64,000 nt of DNA, taken from an uncultured Collinsella sp. (lineage in GTDB: Bacteria; Actinomycetota; Coriobacteriia; Coriobacteriales; Coriobacteriaceae). Both the position numbers and the translations under genes were made by a program. The stretch is from contig CATWSG010000002.1 in assembly GCA_958353395.1 (NCBI GenBank), positions 1 through 64,000 of the forward strand, written 5' to 3'. The notes beneath the pieces are model-generated. The model was not told where the DNA came from. It was given only the letters and a program-made list of their open reading frames with translations, and made no database searches. Shown piece after piece: positions 1 to 9,810 of this stretch. How positions within the stretch are numbered: the stretch's first letter is position 1; every line of letters begins with the position of its first letter.

Positions 1-3
1 GAT

Positions 4-77
4 GGACCTGTAGCTCAGTTGGTTAGAGCGTCCGGCTGATAACCGGGAGGTCACAAGTTCGAATCTTGTCAGGTCCA
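4..77 (+). tRNA. tRNA-Ile (GAT), first copy
   Basis: A full cloverleaf can be read: acceptor arm GGACCTG pairing with CAGGTCC, a D-loop AGTTGGTTAGAG, anticodon loop CTGATAA giving anticodon GAT, and a T-loop GTTCGAATC. CCA is encoded at 78-80. The 80 bp from position 1 recur essentially identically at 225-304. No 16S or 23S sequence is visible at either side, although the gene may lie just downstream of an rRNA operon outside the window. Confidence 0.97.
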
Positions 78-91
78 CCACTTTCTTTCGC

Positions 92-136
92 AATAAACAC
101 CCCAGCGAGAGCCGAGTCGCCGCTGGGGTGTTTATT
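92..136 (+). terminator. hairpin between tRNA-Ile and tRNA-Ala
   Basis: A 16-bp perfect stem (92-107 with 121-136, starting AATAAACACCCC) closes a 13-nt loop and ends in TTTATT. It lies between the first tRNA-Ile and tRNA-Ala, so the tRNAs may be separate transcription units rather than one precursor. The U-run is short, so termination strength is uncertain. Confidence 0.7.
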
Positions 137-147
137 ACTGTCTCCGT

Positions 148-220
148 GGGGGTTTAGCTCAGCTGGGAGAGCGCGGGCTTTGCAAGCCTGAGGTCAGGGG
201 TTCGATCCCCCTAACCTCCA
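148..220 (+). tRNA. tRNA-Ala (TGC)
   Basis: Acceptor GGGGGTT pairs with AACCTCC (one G-T pair), the anticodon loop CTTTGCAAG gives TGC, and the T-arm contains GTTCGATCC. CCA is encoded at 221-223. The gene sits 7 bp upstream of a second tRNA-Ile, probably in the same transcript. Confidence 0.97.
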
Positions 221-227
221 CCATGAT

Positions 228-301
228 GGACCTGTAGCTCAGTTGGTTAGAGCGTCCGGCTGATAACCGGGAGGTCACAAGTTCGAATCTTGTCAGGTCC
301 A
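228..301 (+). tRNA. tRNA-Ile (GAT), second copy
   Basis: The sequence is identical to the first tRNA-Ile, including the preceding GAT and the encoded CCA (302-304). Anticodon is GAT. It closely follows tRNA-Ala and is followed by a terminator. Confidence 0.97.
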
Positions 302-318
302 CCATCAAAACTGTGAAG

Positions 319-350
319 AGCCCTGGGGCGTTGCCTCGGGGCTTTTTTCT
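319..350 (+). terminator. terminator after the tRNA cluster
   Basis: An 11-bp stem with two G-T pairs (319-329 with 333-343) and a 3-nt loop is followed by a run of T at 343-348. Confidence 0.85.
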
Positions 351-376
351 TGTCTGCGATAAATCTCATTTTGGTT

Positions 377-406
377 TTGTGTGCTGTGCGAAAGATTGGG
401 TAGTAT
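377..406 (+). promoter_or_regulatory. candidate promoter for the BFN-family gene
   Basis: TTGTGT (377-382) lies 18 bp before TAGTAT (401-406), about 58 bp upstream of the start codon of the bifunctional-nuclease-family gene. Both boxes are imperfect. Confidence 0.35.
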
Positions 407-463
407 AGCTATTCAATGCGGTCGAGCTGCCGCGTGTTAACCGCTACGTACCGGAGGTGTTCC

Positions 464-964
464 ATGGTTCGTGTCGACATAGAGACCATCGTCATGGCCG
501 CCGGTCCCGTGCCATCGCTTATCGTGCTTCGCGAGCGCTGCGGCAAATCGGACTCGCCCGCGCCGCTGCGTTCCCTTTCCATTCAGACTGGTTCGTTTGA
601 AGCTGCTGCCATTAGCCGCGGCATCGATAGCGGCCGCGCCGAGCGCCCGATTACCCATGACCTGTTGCTCGATACTGTTGGCGCCCTGGGTGCCAAACTC
701 GAACGCATCGAAATCGTTCGCGCCGAGCCGCCCGTGTTTTACGCGACGGTTGTCGTGTTGGCCGATGGCAACGAGCATAAGATCGATGCGCGTCCCAGTG
801 ATGCCATTGCCCTTGCCGTGCGCAGCAATGCCCCCATGTTTGTGGAGGACGACATCATGAATCGCCTGGGTACCGTTTCTGCCCATGCCGAGGAAGTTGA
901 CGACGAGCGGGAGTTCGAGAAGTTCGACGAGTTCGTCCATACGCTCTCCCCCGATGACTTCTAA
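464..964 (+). CDS. bifunctional nuclease family protein (BFN/DUF151)
   Basis: The 166-residue product matches the BFN (DUF151) family, described in plants and thermophiles as having nuclease activity and often encoded near housekeeping genes. The family's most conserved block, DARPSDAIALAVR, is at about residues 108-120, preceded by THDLLLDTV. The frame is open from 416, but the ATG at 464 has a strong ribosome site (GGAGGTGTTCC) and begins with the family-typical MVRVDIETI, so I chose it. The C-terminus is an acidic tail. The next gene starts directly after the stop, suggesting co-translation. The cellular role in this organism is unknown. Confidence 0.88.
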   Translation: MVRVDIETIVMAAGPVPSLIVLRERCGKSDSPAPLRSLSIQTGSFEAAAISRGIDSGRAERPITHDLLLDTVGALGAKLERIEIVRAEPPVFYATVVVLADGNEHKIDARPSDAIALAVRSNAPMFVEDDIMNRLGTVSAHAEEVDDEREFEKFDEFVHTLSPDDF

Positions 965-1354
965 ATGTGGGGCGGCCAGGCTGCGGAGCGTTCGCTGATG
1001 GCCGGCGGTATGTCGGCTGAGGCGGCGGCCATTGCGCGCGAGGCCCAGATGCGCTCGGAGGCTTCTGAGGCGGCTCGCATTGCCTATGTGACGCAGGCCC
1101 GCACGCTTCGCGAACGCCGCGGCTCGTTTATCAAGATGGTTGTCGTCTCCGCCCTTGTCGCGGCAATCTGCTCGCGCCTTCGTGGTACAGTTGGTGCGCT
1201 TGGGTTTTCGATCTCTACGGGCCTCGTGATCTGGGGTGTGGTCGATGCGGTCATGCTGACCAGTCAGATCAAGGTGCTCGACAAGCGCGCGATGGATATG
1301 ATGCGCACCCGCGACGCTGCCGCTAAGATCGCCGCCGAGGCACAAGAACTGTAA
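965..1354 (+). CDS. small putative membrane protein, unknown function
   Basis: A 129-residue protein whose ATG follows the upstream TAA with no gap, which suggests translational coupling to the BFN-family gene. The first ~50 residues are Ala/Glu/Arg-rich and probably helical. Two hydrophobic stretches follow, about residues 56-70 and 77-97, and then a charged tail. I do not recognise a family. Codon use is like the neighbours, so it is probably real. A later ATG in the same frame (about 998) is an alternative start. Confidence 0.65.
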   Translation: MWGGQAAERSLMAGGMSAEAAAIAREAQMRSEASEAARIAYVTQARTLRERRGSFIKMVVVSALVAAICSRLRGTVGALGFSISTGLVIWGVVDAVMLTSQIKVLDKRAMDMMRTRDAAAKIAAEAQEL

Positions 1355-1384
1355 TGACGCCAGACTCGATGGGAAGGTCTAAAG

Positions 1385-1834
1385 ATGGCACAGGATATGC
1401 AGGACGCCGGTAACGTCTCCGCCGAGCTCGACGCCATGGTGTGTGACCTGATTGGTGCGTTCTTGGACGACCTTGCCGCCGGCGAGAATCCGGGCGTAGT
1501 TGTGGCGATTGAGGACGCTGCTTCCAACCGATATCTGGCGGCGCTCGACGAGGACGGCGAAGAGGCGTGCCTGGAGGCGGCCACCAACTTTATTTCCGAG
1601 CACAAGATGGGTCTTAAGGACGAGGGCCTGGGCCGTATCGCCCGCTATGCCATCGGCTACACCGGCTGCGTCGAGATTGACGGCGGCTATCACGATGCTC
1701 TGCTCGTGAGCTTCTTCGAAACCACGCTCGAGAGTGGTTTTTCGGCATATGTGCTGTATGAGGGCATGGGCGCCGGCGATGGTTTTATGTGGAGCGACCC
1801 TGAACCTGCAGGTGAGGAAACCCCTCTCATCTAA
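1385..1834 (+). CDS. conserved hypothetical protein, 149 aa
   Basis: An acidic, soluble 149-residue product with no signal peptide or membrane segment and no domain I can name. Ribosome-site bases (GAAGG) precede the ATG at 1385. It lies 30 bp after the small membrane protein in the same direction and before typA, so it may be the last gene of the BFN transcript. The region before typA (1835-1951) is more AT-rich and probably holds the typA promoter. Confidence 0.65.
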   Translation: MAQDMQDAGNVSAELDAMVCDLIGAFLDDLAAGENPGVVVAIEDAASNRYLAALDEDGEEACLEAATNFISEHKMGLKDEGLGRIARYAIGYTGCVEIDGGYHDALLVSFFETTLESGFSAYVLYEGMGAGDGFMWSDPEPAGEETPLI

Positions 1835-1951
1835 AATCGCTAAAATAAACGAGTTTTCGGTAAAAGGCTCAATATTCCCGCTGAGCGTTGTATCGCTGGG
1901 CGGGCCGCATACGCGTGCCGTTTGTATATGGATAGAAGATAGGGGAACTAC

Positions 1952-3790
<1,839 letters not shown>

Positions 3791-3812
3791 GCGCTGGGCT
3801 TTATAGCGTCTA

Positions 3813-3855
3813 ACAAGAAAGGGCGTCGACCGCAATGGTCGGCGCCCTTTCTTGT
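3813..3855 (+). terminator. typA terminator
   Basis: A long stem, ACAAGAAAGGGCG with its complement ending CTTTCTTGT, encloses a further CGACC/GGTCG stem. The T-rich 3' side supports intrinsic termination. Confidence 0.85.
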
Positions 3856-4211
3856 GCAAGGGGGACAGGTTCGTCTGCACCACAGCGGGGGCGGTTACCC
3901 CCCGTCGGCTTGCCGATCAAAGTTAAGTTGTTTAAACATATACATAATTCCACAGGATATAACCGCTTTGATACAAAACCGTTAACAGTTAAATATCAAC
4001 TGGTATTAAATTAAAATACCTCTTTACCTGCGGTTTACATGACTGGTATCTATATTGTATTTTATGCATGTGGCATAGACGAACCGTCTTAGAAGTTGCC
4101 CCCAATGGGTTCTTGCAATGCGCTAGGTAGGTTCTCGTAGATGTTGGGGCTTGTGTTCGATCCGACGATTCGCCGTATTCCACACCGTGTTGTAGGAATT
4201 AAGGGACAACT
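3856..4211 (+). promoter_or_regulatory. AT-rich leader of the adhesin/pilin locus
   Basis: The stretch begins with a GGGGACAGG repeat motif (3861-3869) and then becomes very AT-rich (about 3920-4080), unlike the surrounding DNA. It contains several promoter-like sequences, for example TTGATA near 3968 and TTTACA near 4032 followed about 18 bp later by TATTTT, and an ACTGGTAT direct repeat. I cannot choose one promoter. Before the ATG at 4212 there is a ribosome site AAGGGAC. Confidence 0.45.
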
Positions 4212-7200
4212 ATGAACGCACACCGCTCGCGGTCGCTGGGTATGGCGGCCCTGGTCTTCATTTTGATTAGCCTTACCGCTGCAGTTTTTCACGGCGCAGC
4301 CCCCGTGCGCGCCGAGGATGCGACGACGCCGACGCCGATTGTGATTGATGAGAAGACGGCGGACGTTACGGTTGGGCTGTATGCCGATGAGAATCGCACT
4401 CAGAAGCTAGAAGGTGCCGTGACCTCTGTATCAACCCTTTACGGGGCTTTCTCGGCAAAATTCAAGACTGGTGAGGCGCCTGCATCTGGGAACAATGTTG
4501 CCGTTTACAAATTCCCTGACACCATTGACGTCGGCAACAATGATGGCGGCGATTTTAGGGATGGGCCTGGTGCTGACGCTGTAAAAGCCGGTACATGGAA
4601 GATCGAAGACAACAAGGCCTTCTTTACGTTCGACAAGGCATGGCTCGAAAAAAACCCTGCGAACATTTATGTTACGGCAAACTTCTCGTTCCAGCTTAAA
4701 AACAAGGGTATCGGTTCTGGTGGCAACGCATCTGTCGTGTTCCCTGGTGCGGGAGCGGTCGAGATTCCTACCAAGGACGGCAAAGTAACGGGAGGGAAGT
4801 CGGGGACCTTCTCCCAGGGAGCAGACGGCGTGGCCAAGGTTACCTGGACCGTTAAACTCACCGTCGAGTCATATGCCGCGAACGTCAAGTTAACCGATAC
4901 GCTGGGCGAGAACTTTGAATTTGTGAACGACAGCTTTATGCTCGACGGAGAGAAGCTCAATCCACAGCCGAAGATCGACGGCCAGACCGCGCTCCTCGAC
5001 AGCTTGGGCAACCTTTCCCAGGGAGACCATAAGATTACGTATGAAACGGTGCTGAAAAGCGGCGTTTCTGCGAGCAACGGTGAATTTATCGACAAGCAGG
5101 AAGCATCCAAGAACACGGCGTCGTGGGGGTGGGGCGGTACCAACGATCGCCAGAACGGCACGGTTACGTTTGCCCCCAGCCCCTTTCGTTACGACATGAT
5201 TGGCAAGTCTAGCGACCGCAATAGTACGCCGTCCGACATCACGTGGACGGTCACACTCAACCAAGGCGAGCTCAAGGCCGACATGAGCGGTTATGTGTTC
5301 ACCGACACGCTGGACGATAAGCAGACGTATGCGGGGAACTATACGGTTTATAAAGGCAGCTCTGGGTCGACTGTTCTTGCCACCGGTGAGCTCGATCAGT
5401 CTAAGAAATCCTTTACCTACAAGTTCTCGGACAACCTTGAGGATAAGTACATCACCTATCGCATTGTTTATCACACCAAGATGAATGAAACGGGTTCGTA
5501 CGACACCGTGCGCAACAGCGCAACGATCGAGCACGATGGTTCCGTTTCCGGCACTGGTAAAGGTGAGTTTACGCCGCAGTTGGTGGACACACCGATCACC
5601 AAGGAACTCGTGGGTCGAGAGAACGCTGCAACAACTGGCGAGGCGAAGTGGAAGACGCGCGTGGCGCTGAAAGCTATTGTCAATGCGGCCAACCTTGATA
5701 AGGTGACGGTGAAGGATACGTTTCAATCGGCGTGGAAACAAGATATCGGTGTTGATGTCAACTCAATAAAGATCAAGATTGGCAAAACTGAGCTAGTTCG
5801 AGGCGACGACTGGAAGCTGACGACAAATGAGTTGAAAGATGGAAATAACGTCGTACAGAAGGATGGGCACAAAAGAAACTTCAACCTCGACATAAACATT
5901 AACGACAAGGTGAAGGCGGCTCTCGCGAACGAGGATTACGCCGACATCACGTACACCACCACTTCTGATGCGCTGCCGGGCTGGTACTCGAACTTCGCAT
6001 CTGTTACGGTGCCGGGGCAGAATGGTGGTTGGCCGTACTACACCGATAGCCCAATGTATGTCGTCAACAAGGAAACGACGCCCGCGGTCGAGAAGCCGAA
6101 AGCTGAGGCGAAGGTAACTTGGAACGAGGACTTCGACTGGAGTGCCGTTGACGGCTCGAACGAGAAGGGAGCCTGGGTCGTCGACTGGACGGTGTACGCG
6201 AATCGCCAGAAGACCGCGGCAGGAGATTGTTATGGAGCTGGAAAGCTCGGCCGCGTGCCGCTGAACATCATCGATACCATTCCGGACGGGATGAGCTATG
6301 TCGCGGGTTCCGCAAAGTACACGATCGTGCAGAACCCCTACGATCTACATGCGGGGCTTGGGCGCGGAGGCGAGGCCAAGGAGGTCGTTACGGATCAGAA
6401 GCTCGCCGCCGACAACGTTAGCAGCAACGGCAACACGGTCACCTTCTCCATCCCTACGACAGATCTCGGCGACTATGCCGGCTACGCAAAGCTCACGTAC
6501 AAGACGGCGGTCAAGCGCGGTGAGCTCGATACCTCCACAAACGAGGTGAAGTTCACCAACAAGGCCAGCGCGGGGTCAGGAGTTAAAAAGTTCGATTCCG
6601 GTAAAGGTGACGTCACCATTAAGAACAACGTCATCAAAAAGTCTGGCGAGCAGGTTGCCAATAGCAACTGCATCAAATACACCATTTTTGTTAACGAGTC
6701 TGCCGTTGCCCTTAAAAATGGCACCGACTTCCTTGAGCTCGTCGATACCATGGATGCCAAATGCACGCTGGTGCCGTCGACGCTTAAGGTCTATGAGCGC
6801 GTGAACGGTGGCTGGGTTGCGCTGTCTCAGAAGGACTATTCGTCGAAGATGGAGCAGGTCTCAGACAAAACTGGCGTACGCACGAAGTTGACGCTTAATG
6901 TGCCCGACAAGAAATACCTCAAGGTTGAGTACGAGGTTATCCCGACCGGAAACCCCGGCGAAGAGGTGTCCCTTTCCAACACCGCCGAGCTTACGGGGGT
7001 GACGGAGGGCTCGGCGATCGACGAGCAAAAATGGAAGATTCAAAATGCGTCCGCCAGCGCAGGTGGCAACGGCTACGGCATCACGATGACCAAGTACGAC
7101 GCCCAGCAGGTCGGTGCGACGCTCGAGCATGCGAGGTTTACGCTCTACAGCGTGAATATGGACCAGGTTGCAACGGTGGGTATCGAGAATGCAAGGACTG

Positions 7201-7982
7201 AGTTTGAAACCGCCCCCACCGACGCCAACGGCAAAATCTCGTTTGGCGCAGAAGACAAGGCGATGGTAAATTGCGTGCTCTACCAGCTCGTGGAGACGAA
7301 AGCGCCTGACGGCTATGACGCGGCGGCGCCCACGTGGATCATGCTTAAGGGCAATGCTGACGATGAGAAGTATCAAACTGAGCTCAATAAAGCGAAGAGC
7401 ATCGTCAAAGACTCCGAAATCATCGGCGATGACAAAAAGGACGAGATCTGGATCTACGACAATCGCCTAATGGGCTCTGTGGATATCAAGGCGCAGAAGG
7501 TGCTCGAAGGTGGAACATTCAGGGCGGGGCAGTTCTCGTTTGAACTTAAGGATGACAAGGGTAGGGTGCTCAAGACTGTAACGAACGGTGCCGACGGTAG
7601 CATTTCCTTTAGCGTTAAGTGCAACAAAGCCGGTACCTACACTTACACCATCTCCGAGGTCGTTCCCAAGGACGCTGTGAATGGCGTCAAGGACCACATC
7701 ACCTACGATGGGGCTGTGTACAACGTCAAAGTTGAGGTGACTAACGGTAAGAAGCAGCTCGATACCAAGGTCACTTACGCCCCCGCTGACCCCACGACCC
7801 CGCCGACCTTTACCACGACCCCACCGACCTTTACCAACAAGTACTCGACCACGCTTCCTGAGGCGGGCGGGGCTGGCTTGACTATGACATATCTTGCTGG
7901 CGCTTCGTTGCTGTGCTTCGCCGCGACGTGGATGCATGCTCGTCGCCATCGCGATCTGGATCGAGGTGATCGCCATGAGTAG
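4212..7982 (+). CDS. large sortase-anchored adhesin with isopeptide-type repeats
   Basis: A 1256-residue surface protein. It has a signal peptide (about 1-34, cleavage after VRA) and a Cna/SdrG-like adhesin N-terminus with FTFDKAWLEKNPANIYV-type strands. Several internal beta-sandwich repeats contain phrases such as TDTLGENFEF and TFTDTLDD-like motifs. A SpaA-like domain lies near 960-1050 (ETKAPDGYD). A Spy0128/FctA-like isopeptide domain follows near 1090-1200 (TYTISEV). The C-terminal sorting signal is LPEAG (1215-1219), then a hydrophobic span and an Arg-rich tail. It probably forms the tip or stalk of a pilus. Its last 8 bp overlap the next gene. Ligand unknown. Confidence 0.85.
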   Translation: MNAHRSRSLGMAALVFILISLTAAVFHGAAPVRAEDATTPTPIVIDEKTADVTVGLYADENRTQKLEGAVTSVSTLYGAFSAKFKTGEAPASGNNVAVYKFPDTIDVGNNDGGDFRDGPGADAVKAGTWKIEDNKAFFTFDKAWLEKNPANIYVTANFSFQLKNKGIGSGGNASVVFPGAGAVEIPTKDGKVTGGKSGTFSQGADGVAKVTWTVKLTVESYAANVKLTDTLGENFEFVNDSFMLDGEKLNPQPKIDGQTALLDSLGNLSQGDHKITYETVLKSGVSASNGEFIDKQEASKNTASWGWGGTNDRQNGTVTFAPSPFRYDMIGKSSDRNSTPSDITWTVTLNQGELKADMSGYVFTDTLDDKQTYAGNYTVYKGSSGSTVLATGELDQSKKSFTYKFSDNLEDKYITYRIVYHTKMNETGSYDTVRNSATIEHDGSVSGTGKGEFTPQLVDTPITKELVGRENAATTGEAKWKTRVALKAIVNAANLDKVTVKDTFQSAWKQDIGVDVNSIKIKIGKTELVRGDDWKLTTNELKDGNNVVQKDGHKRNFNLDININDKVKAALANEDYADITYTTTSDALPGWYSNFASVTVPGQNGGWPYYTDSPMYVVNKETTPAVEKPKAEAKVTWNEDFDWSAVDGSNEKGAWVVDWTVYANRQKTAAGDCYGAGKLGRVPLNIIDTIPDGMSYVAGSAKYTIVQNPYDLHAGLGRGGEAKEVVTDQKLAADNVSSNGNTVTFSIPTTDLGDYAGYAKLTYKTAVKRGELDTSTNEVKFTNKASAGSGVKKFDSGKGDVTIKNNVIKKSGEQVANSNCIKYTIFVNESAVALKNGTDFLELVDTMDAKCTLVPSTLKVYERVNGGWVALSQKDYSSKMEQVSDKTGVRTKLTLNVPDKKYLKVEYEVIPTGNPGEEVSLSNTAELTGVTEGSAIDEQKWKIQNASASAGGNGYGITMTKYDAQQVGATLEHARFTLYSVNMDQVATVGIENARTEFETAPTDANGKISFGAEDKAMVNCVLYQLVETKAPDGYDAAAPTWIMLKGNADDEKYQTELNKAKSIVKDSEIIGDDKKDEIWIYDNRLMGSVDIKAQKVLEGGTFRAGQFSFELKDDKGRVLKTVTNGADGSISFSVKCNKAGTYTYTISEVVPKDAVNGVKDHITYDGAVYNVKVEVTNGKKQLDTKVTYAPADPTTPPTFTTTPPTFTNKYSTTLPEAGGAGLTMTYLAGASLLCFAATWMHARRHRDLDRGDRHE
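7794..7835 (+). repeat. 21-bp tandem duplication in the adhesin stalk
   Basis: Two adjacent 21-bp copies (7794-7814 and 7815-7835) differ at one base and encode PPTFTTT-type repeats just before the sorting signal. The in-frame unit could change copy number by slippage. Confidence 0.75.
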
Positions 7983-9618
7983 GCTTAGCCGCAGCTTGTT
8001 GGCTGTCGCGACGATAATCATGGTCGCTATTCTGTCTTTCGCGATTGCTCCTGGGGCGGCCCGTGCTGCCGATACCGGAGCCATTACGGTGGACGGTACA
8101 GTCGCGACGCGTTACGACGCGTACCAACTCTTTTCGGCGACCGTTGTCGACGATGACGATGCTGGCCAGAAAATTGCAACTGACGTAACGTGGGCGAATG
8201 GCGTGGTTCGTCAAGCCGTTCTTCCGGTGCTTCATGATGCGGGGCTCGATAGCTCGGCATCGACGGCGCAAGAGGCTGCTGAATGGATGAATGCCGACGG
8301 GCATATGACGACCGCACTGACGGCAAAGCTCGCCCGTGCGATTTGCAATGCCGACGCAACTTCTGTGGCCCTTAACGCGGGCACGGCGGCCGAGCTGCCC
8401 TGTGGCTACTGGCTCATCGTTGCCGACGACGACGCCATCGCCCAGGGCGAGGCCGGCACCGCGCCGATCATGGCCCTAGTGGGCGGCAGCGCCGTCACCG
8501 TCAAGCCCAAGGCGGCGACGCCCAAGGTGTCCAAGCACGTGCTGGAGGACAGCACCGCCGCCTGGCAGAAGGCCGCCGACGCCACGGTCGCCGACGACCT
8601 GTACTGGCGCCTCTCGGCCACGGTCCCGGCGGGGCTCACGGCCTACGATACCTATACGGTGCGGTTCGTCGACGCCATGGGCGCGGGACTCGACCCCTCC
8701 AAGGTCGCCGCGAGCATGCGCGTGTACGTGGCGACGGGCGCGGACGGCGGCTTCGACGCCGTCGCATGTGAGGGCGGCAACGCCAGCTCGACGCCGGCTA
8801 AAGGGTGGACAGACATTACTTCACAGTGCAAGGTCTCGATCGAGGGCAATGCCTTCACTGTGCGCACCGGCGACCTGGTCGCCGCGCTCGGCGGGGCCGA
8901 CGCCTTCACCGCTGGCGCCCGCGTGATCGCTGTCTACAATGCGCCGTTGGGGGCCAACTGCAATCAAGGCGCTACCAAGGGCAACCCCAACGAGGTGTAC
9001 CTGCGCTACCCGCGCTCTCCCCTCGCCGACCAGTCCGGCGACGCCGGCTTTACCCGCACGCCGAGCGATGACGCGTGCGCCTACACCTGGGGACTCAGTC
9101 TGATCAAGCGCTCAAGCTCAGACGATAAGCCGCTCGCGGGTGCCAAACTGCGCATCATCGACGACCGCGGTCGCATCCTAACGACTGACGGCTCGTGGTC
9201 GACGGATGCCGACGCGTGCATCACCACGGACGCGGATGGCCATGTGGAATTGAGCGGTGTGGACGCGGGTGTCTATACCGTCGAGGAAATCGCGGCACCC
9301 AAGGGCTACACCGCCTTTGAGGGCAAGCGTGCGGTGACGGTTACGGCTGAGGGTCTGGACGTTAAACAAGTGGCGACCGCGAAGCCCAAGGTGACCGTAT
9401 CGGTCGAAAACCCTCTGCGGGTTGATACCGCCGATGCCAGGACGGGTTCGATTGAGCTGTCGGTGCTCAACACCCCAAGCAAAGAAGCAGGTCGAGGCTT
9501 TATGCCCTCGACGGGAGATAGAACGTTGGTACTGGTGGCGGTTTTGGCTGCCATCGGAGTGGCGGCTATTGTTGTCGCGCTCGTCATCAAGCGGGGAGGA
9601 GGTCGCCGTGAAAAATAA
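7975..9618 (+). CDS. isopeptide-forming fimbrial shaft protein (SpaA-type pilin)
   Basis: A 547-residue pilin-like protein. The reading frame is open from 7894, but the ATG at 7975 follows GAGGTGATCGCC and begins a clear signal peptide (about 1-31, ending AARA), so I chose it. The N-terminal half resembles the fimbrial isopeptide D1/D2 domains. A SpaA domain follows with the phrases LAGAKLRIIDD and YTVEEIAAPKGY. The C-terminus has a sorting motif MPSTG (about 510-514), a transmembrane helix and KRGGGRREK. It is translationally coupled to the adhesin. No pilin-specific class C sortase is next to it; the only sortase in the window is at 28601. Confidence 0.85.
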   Translation: MSRLSRSLLAVATIIMVAILSFAIAPGAARAADTGAITVDGTVATRYDAYQLFSATVVDDDDAGQKIATDVTWANGVVRQAVLPVLHDAGLDSSASTAQEAAEWMNADGHMTTALTAKLARAICNADATSVALNAGTAAELPCGYWLIVADDDAIAQGEAGTAPIMALVGGSAVTVKPKAATPKVSKHVLEDSTAAWQKAADATVADDLYWRLSATVPAGLTAYDTYTVRFVDAMGAGLDPSKVAASMRVYVATGADGGFDAVACEGGNASSTPAKGWTDITSQCKVSIEGNAFTVRTGDLVAALGGADAFTAGARVIAVYNAPLGANCNQGATKGNPNEVYLRYPRSPLADQSGDAGFTRTPSDDACAYTWGLSLIKRSSSDDKPLAGAKLRIIDDRGRILTTDGSWSTDADACITTDADGHVELSGVDAGVYTVEEIAAPKGYTAFEGKRAVTVTAEGLDVKQVATAKPKVTVSVENPLRVDTADARTGSIELSVLNTPSKEAGRGFMPSTGDRTLVLVAVLAAIGVAAIVVALVIKRGGGRREK

Positions 9619-9725
9619 TTGCCCTTCTTGCTCAATGGCGTACTGCCTCCGTAGCGAGTGACGCACAGGCCTACCGACCTGATGATCATTGGTTTTGAAA
9701 AAGTTACTAGAGAACCCTCCAAGAA

Positions 9726-9764
9726 AAGCGGGGCACCCGGTCGACATGACCGAGTGCCCCGCTT
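9726..9764 (+). terminator. bidirectional terminator between pilin gene and minus-strand gene
   Basis: Stem AAGCGGGGCAC (9726-9736) pairs with GTGCCCCGCTT (9754-9764), with an inner CGGTC/GACCG stem. It lies between convergent genes and has A/T on both sides. Confidence 0.85.
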
Positions 9765-9810
9765 CGTTTGTTGGTGCAAAGTAACCTGGCACCTTTGTGG
9801 TGGTTGGTGG

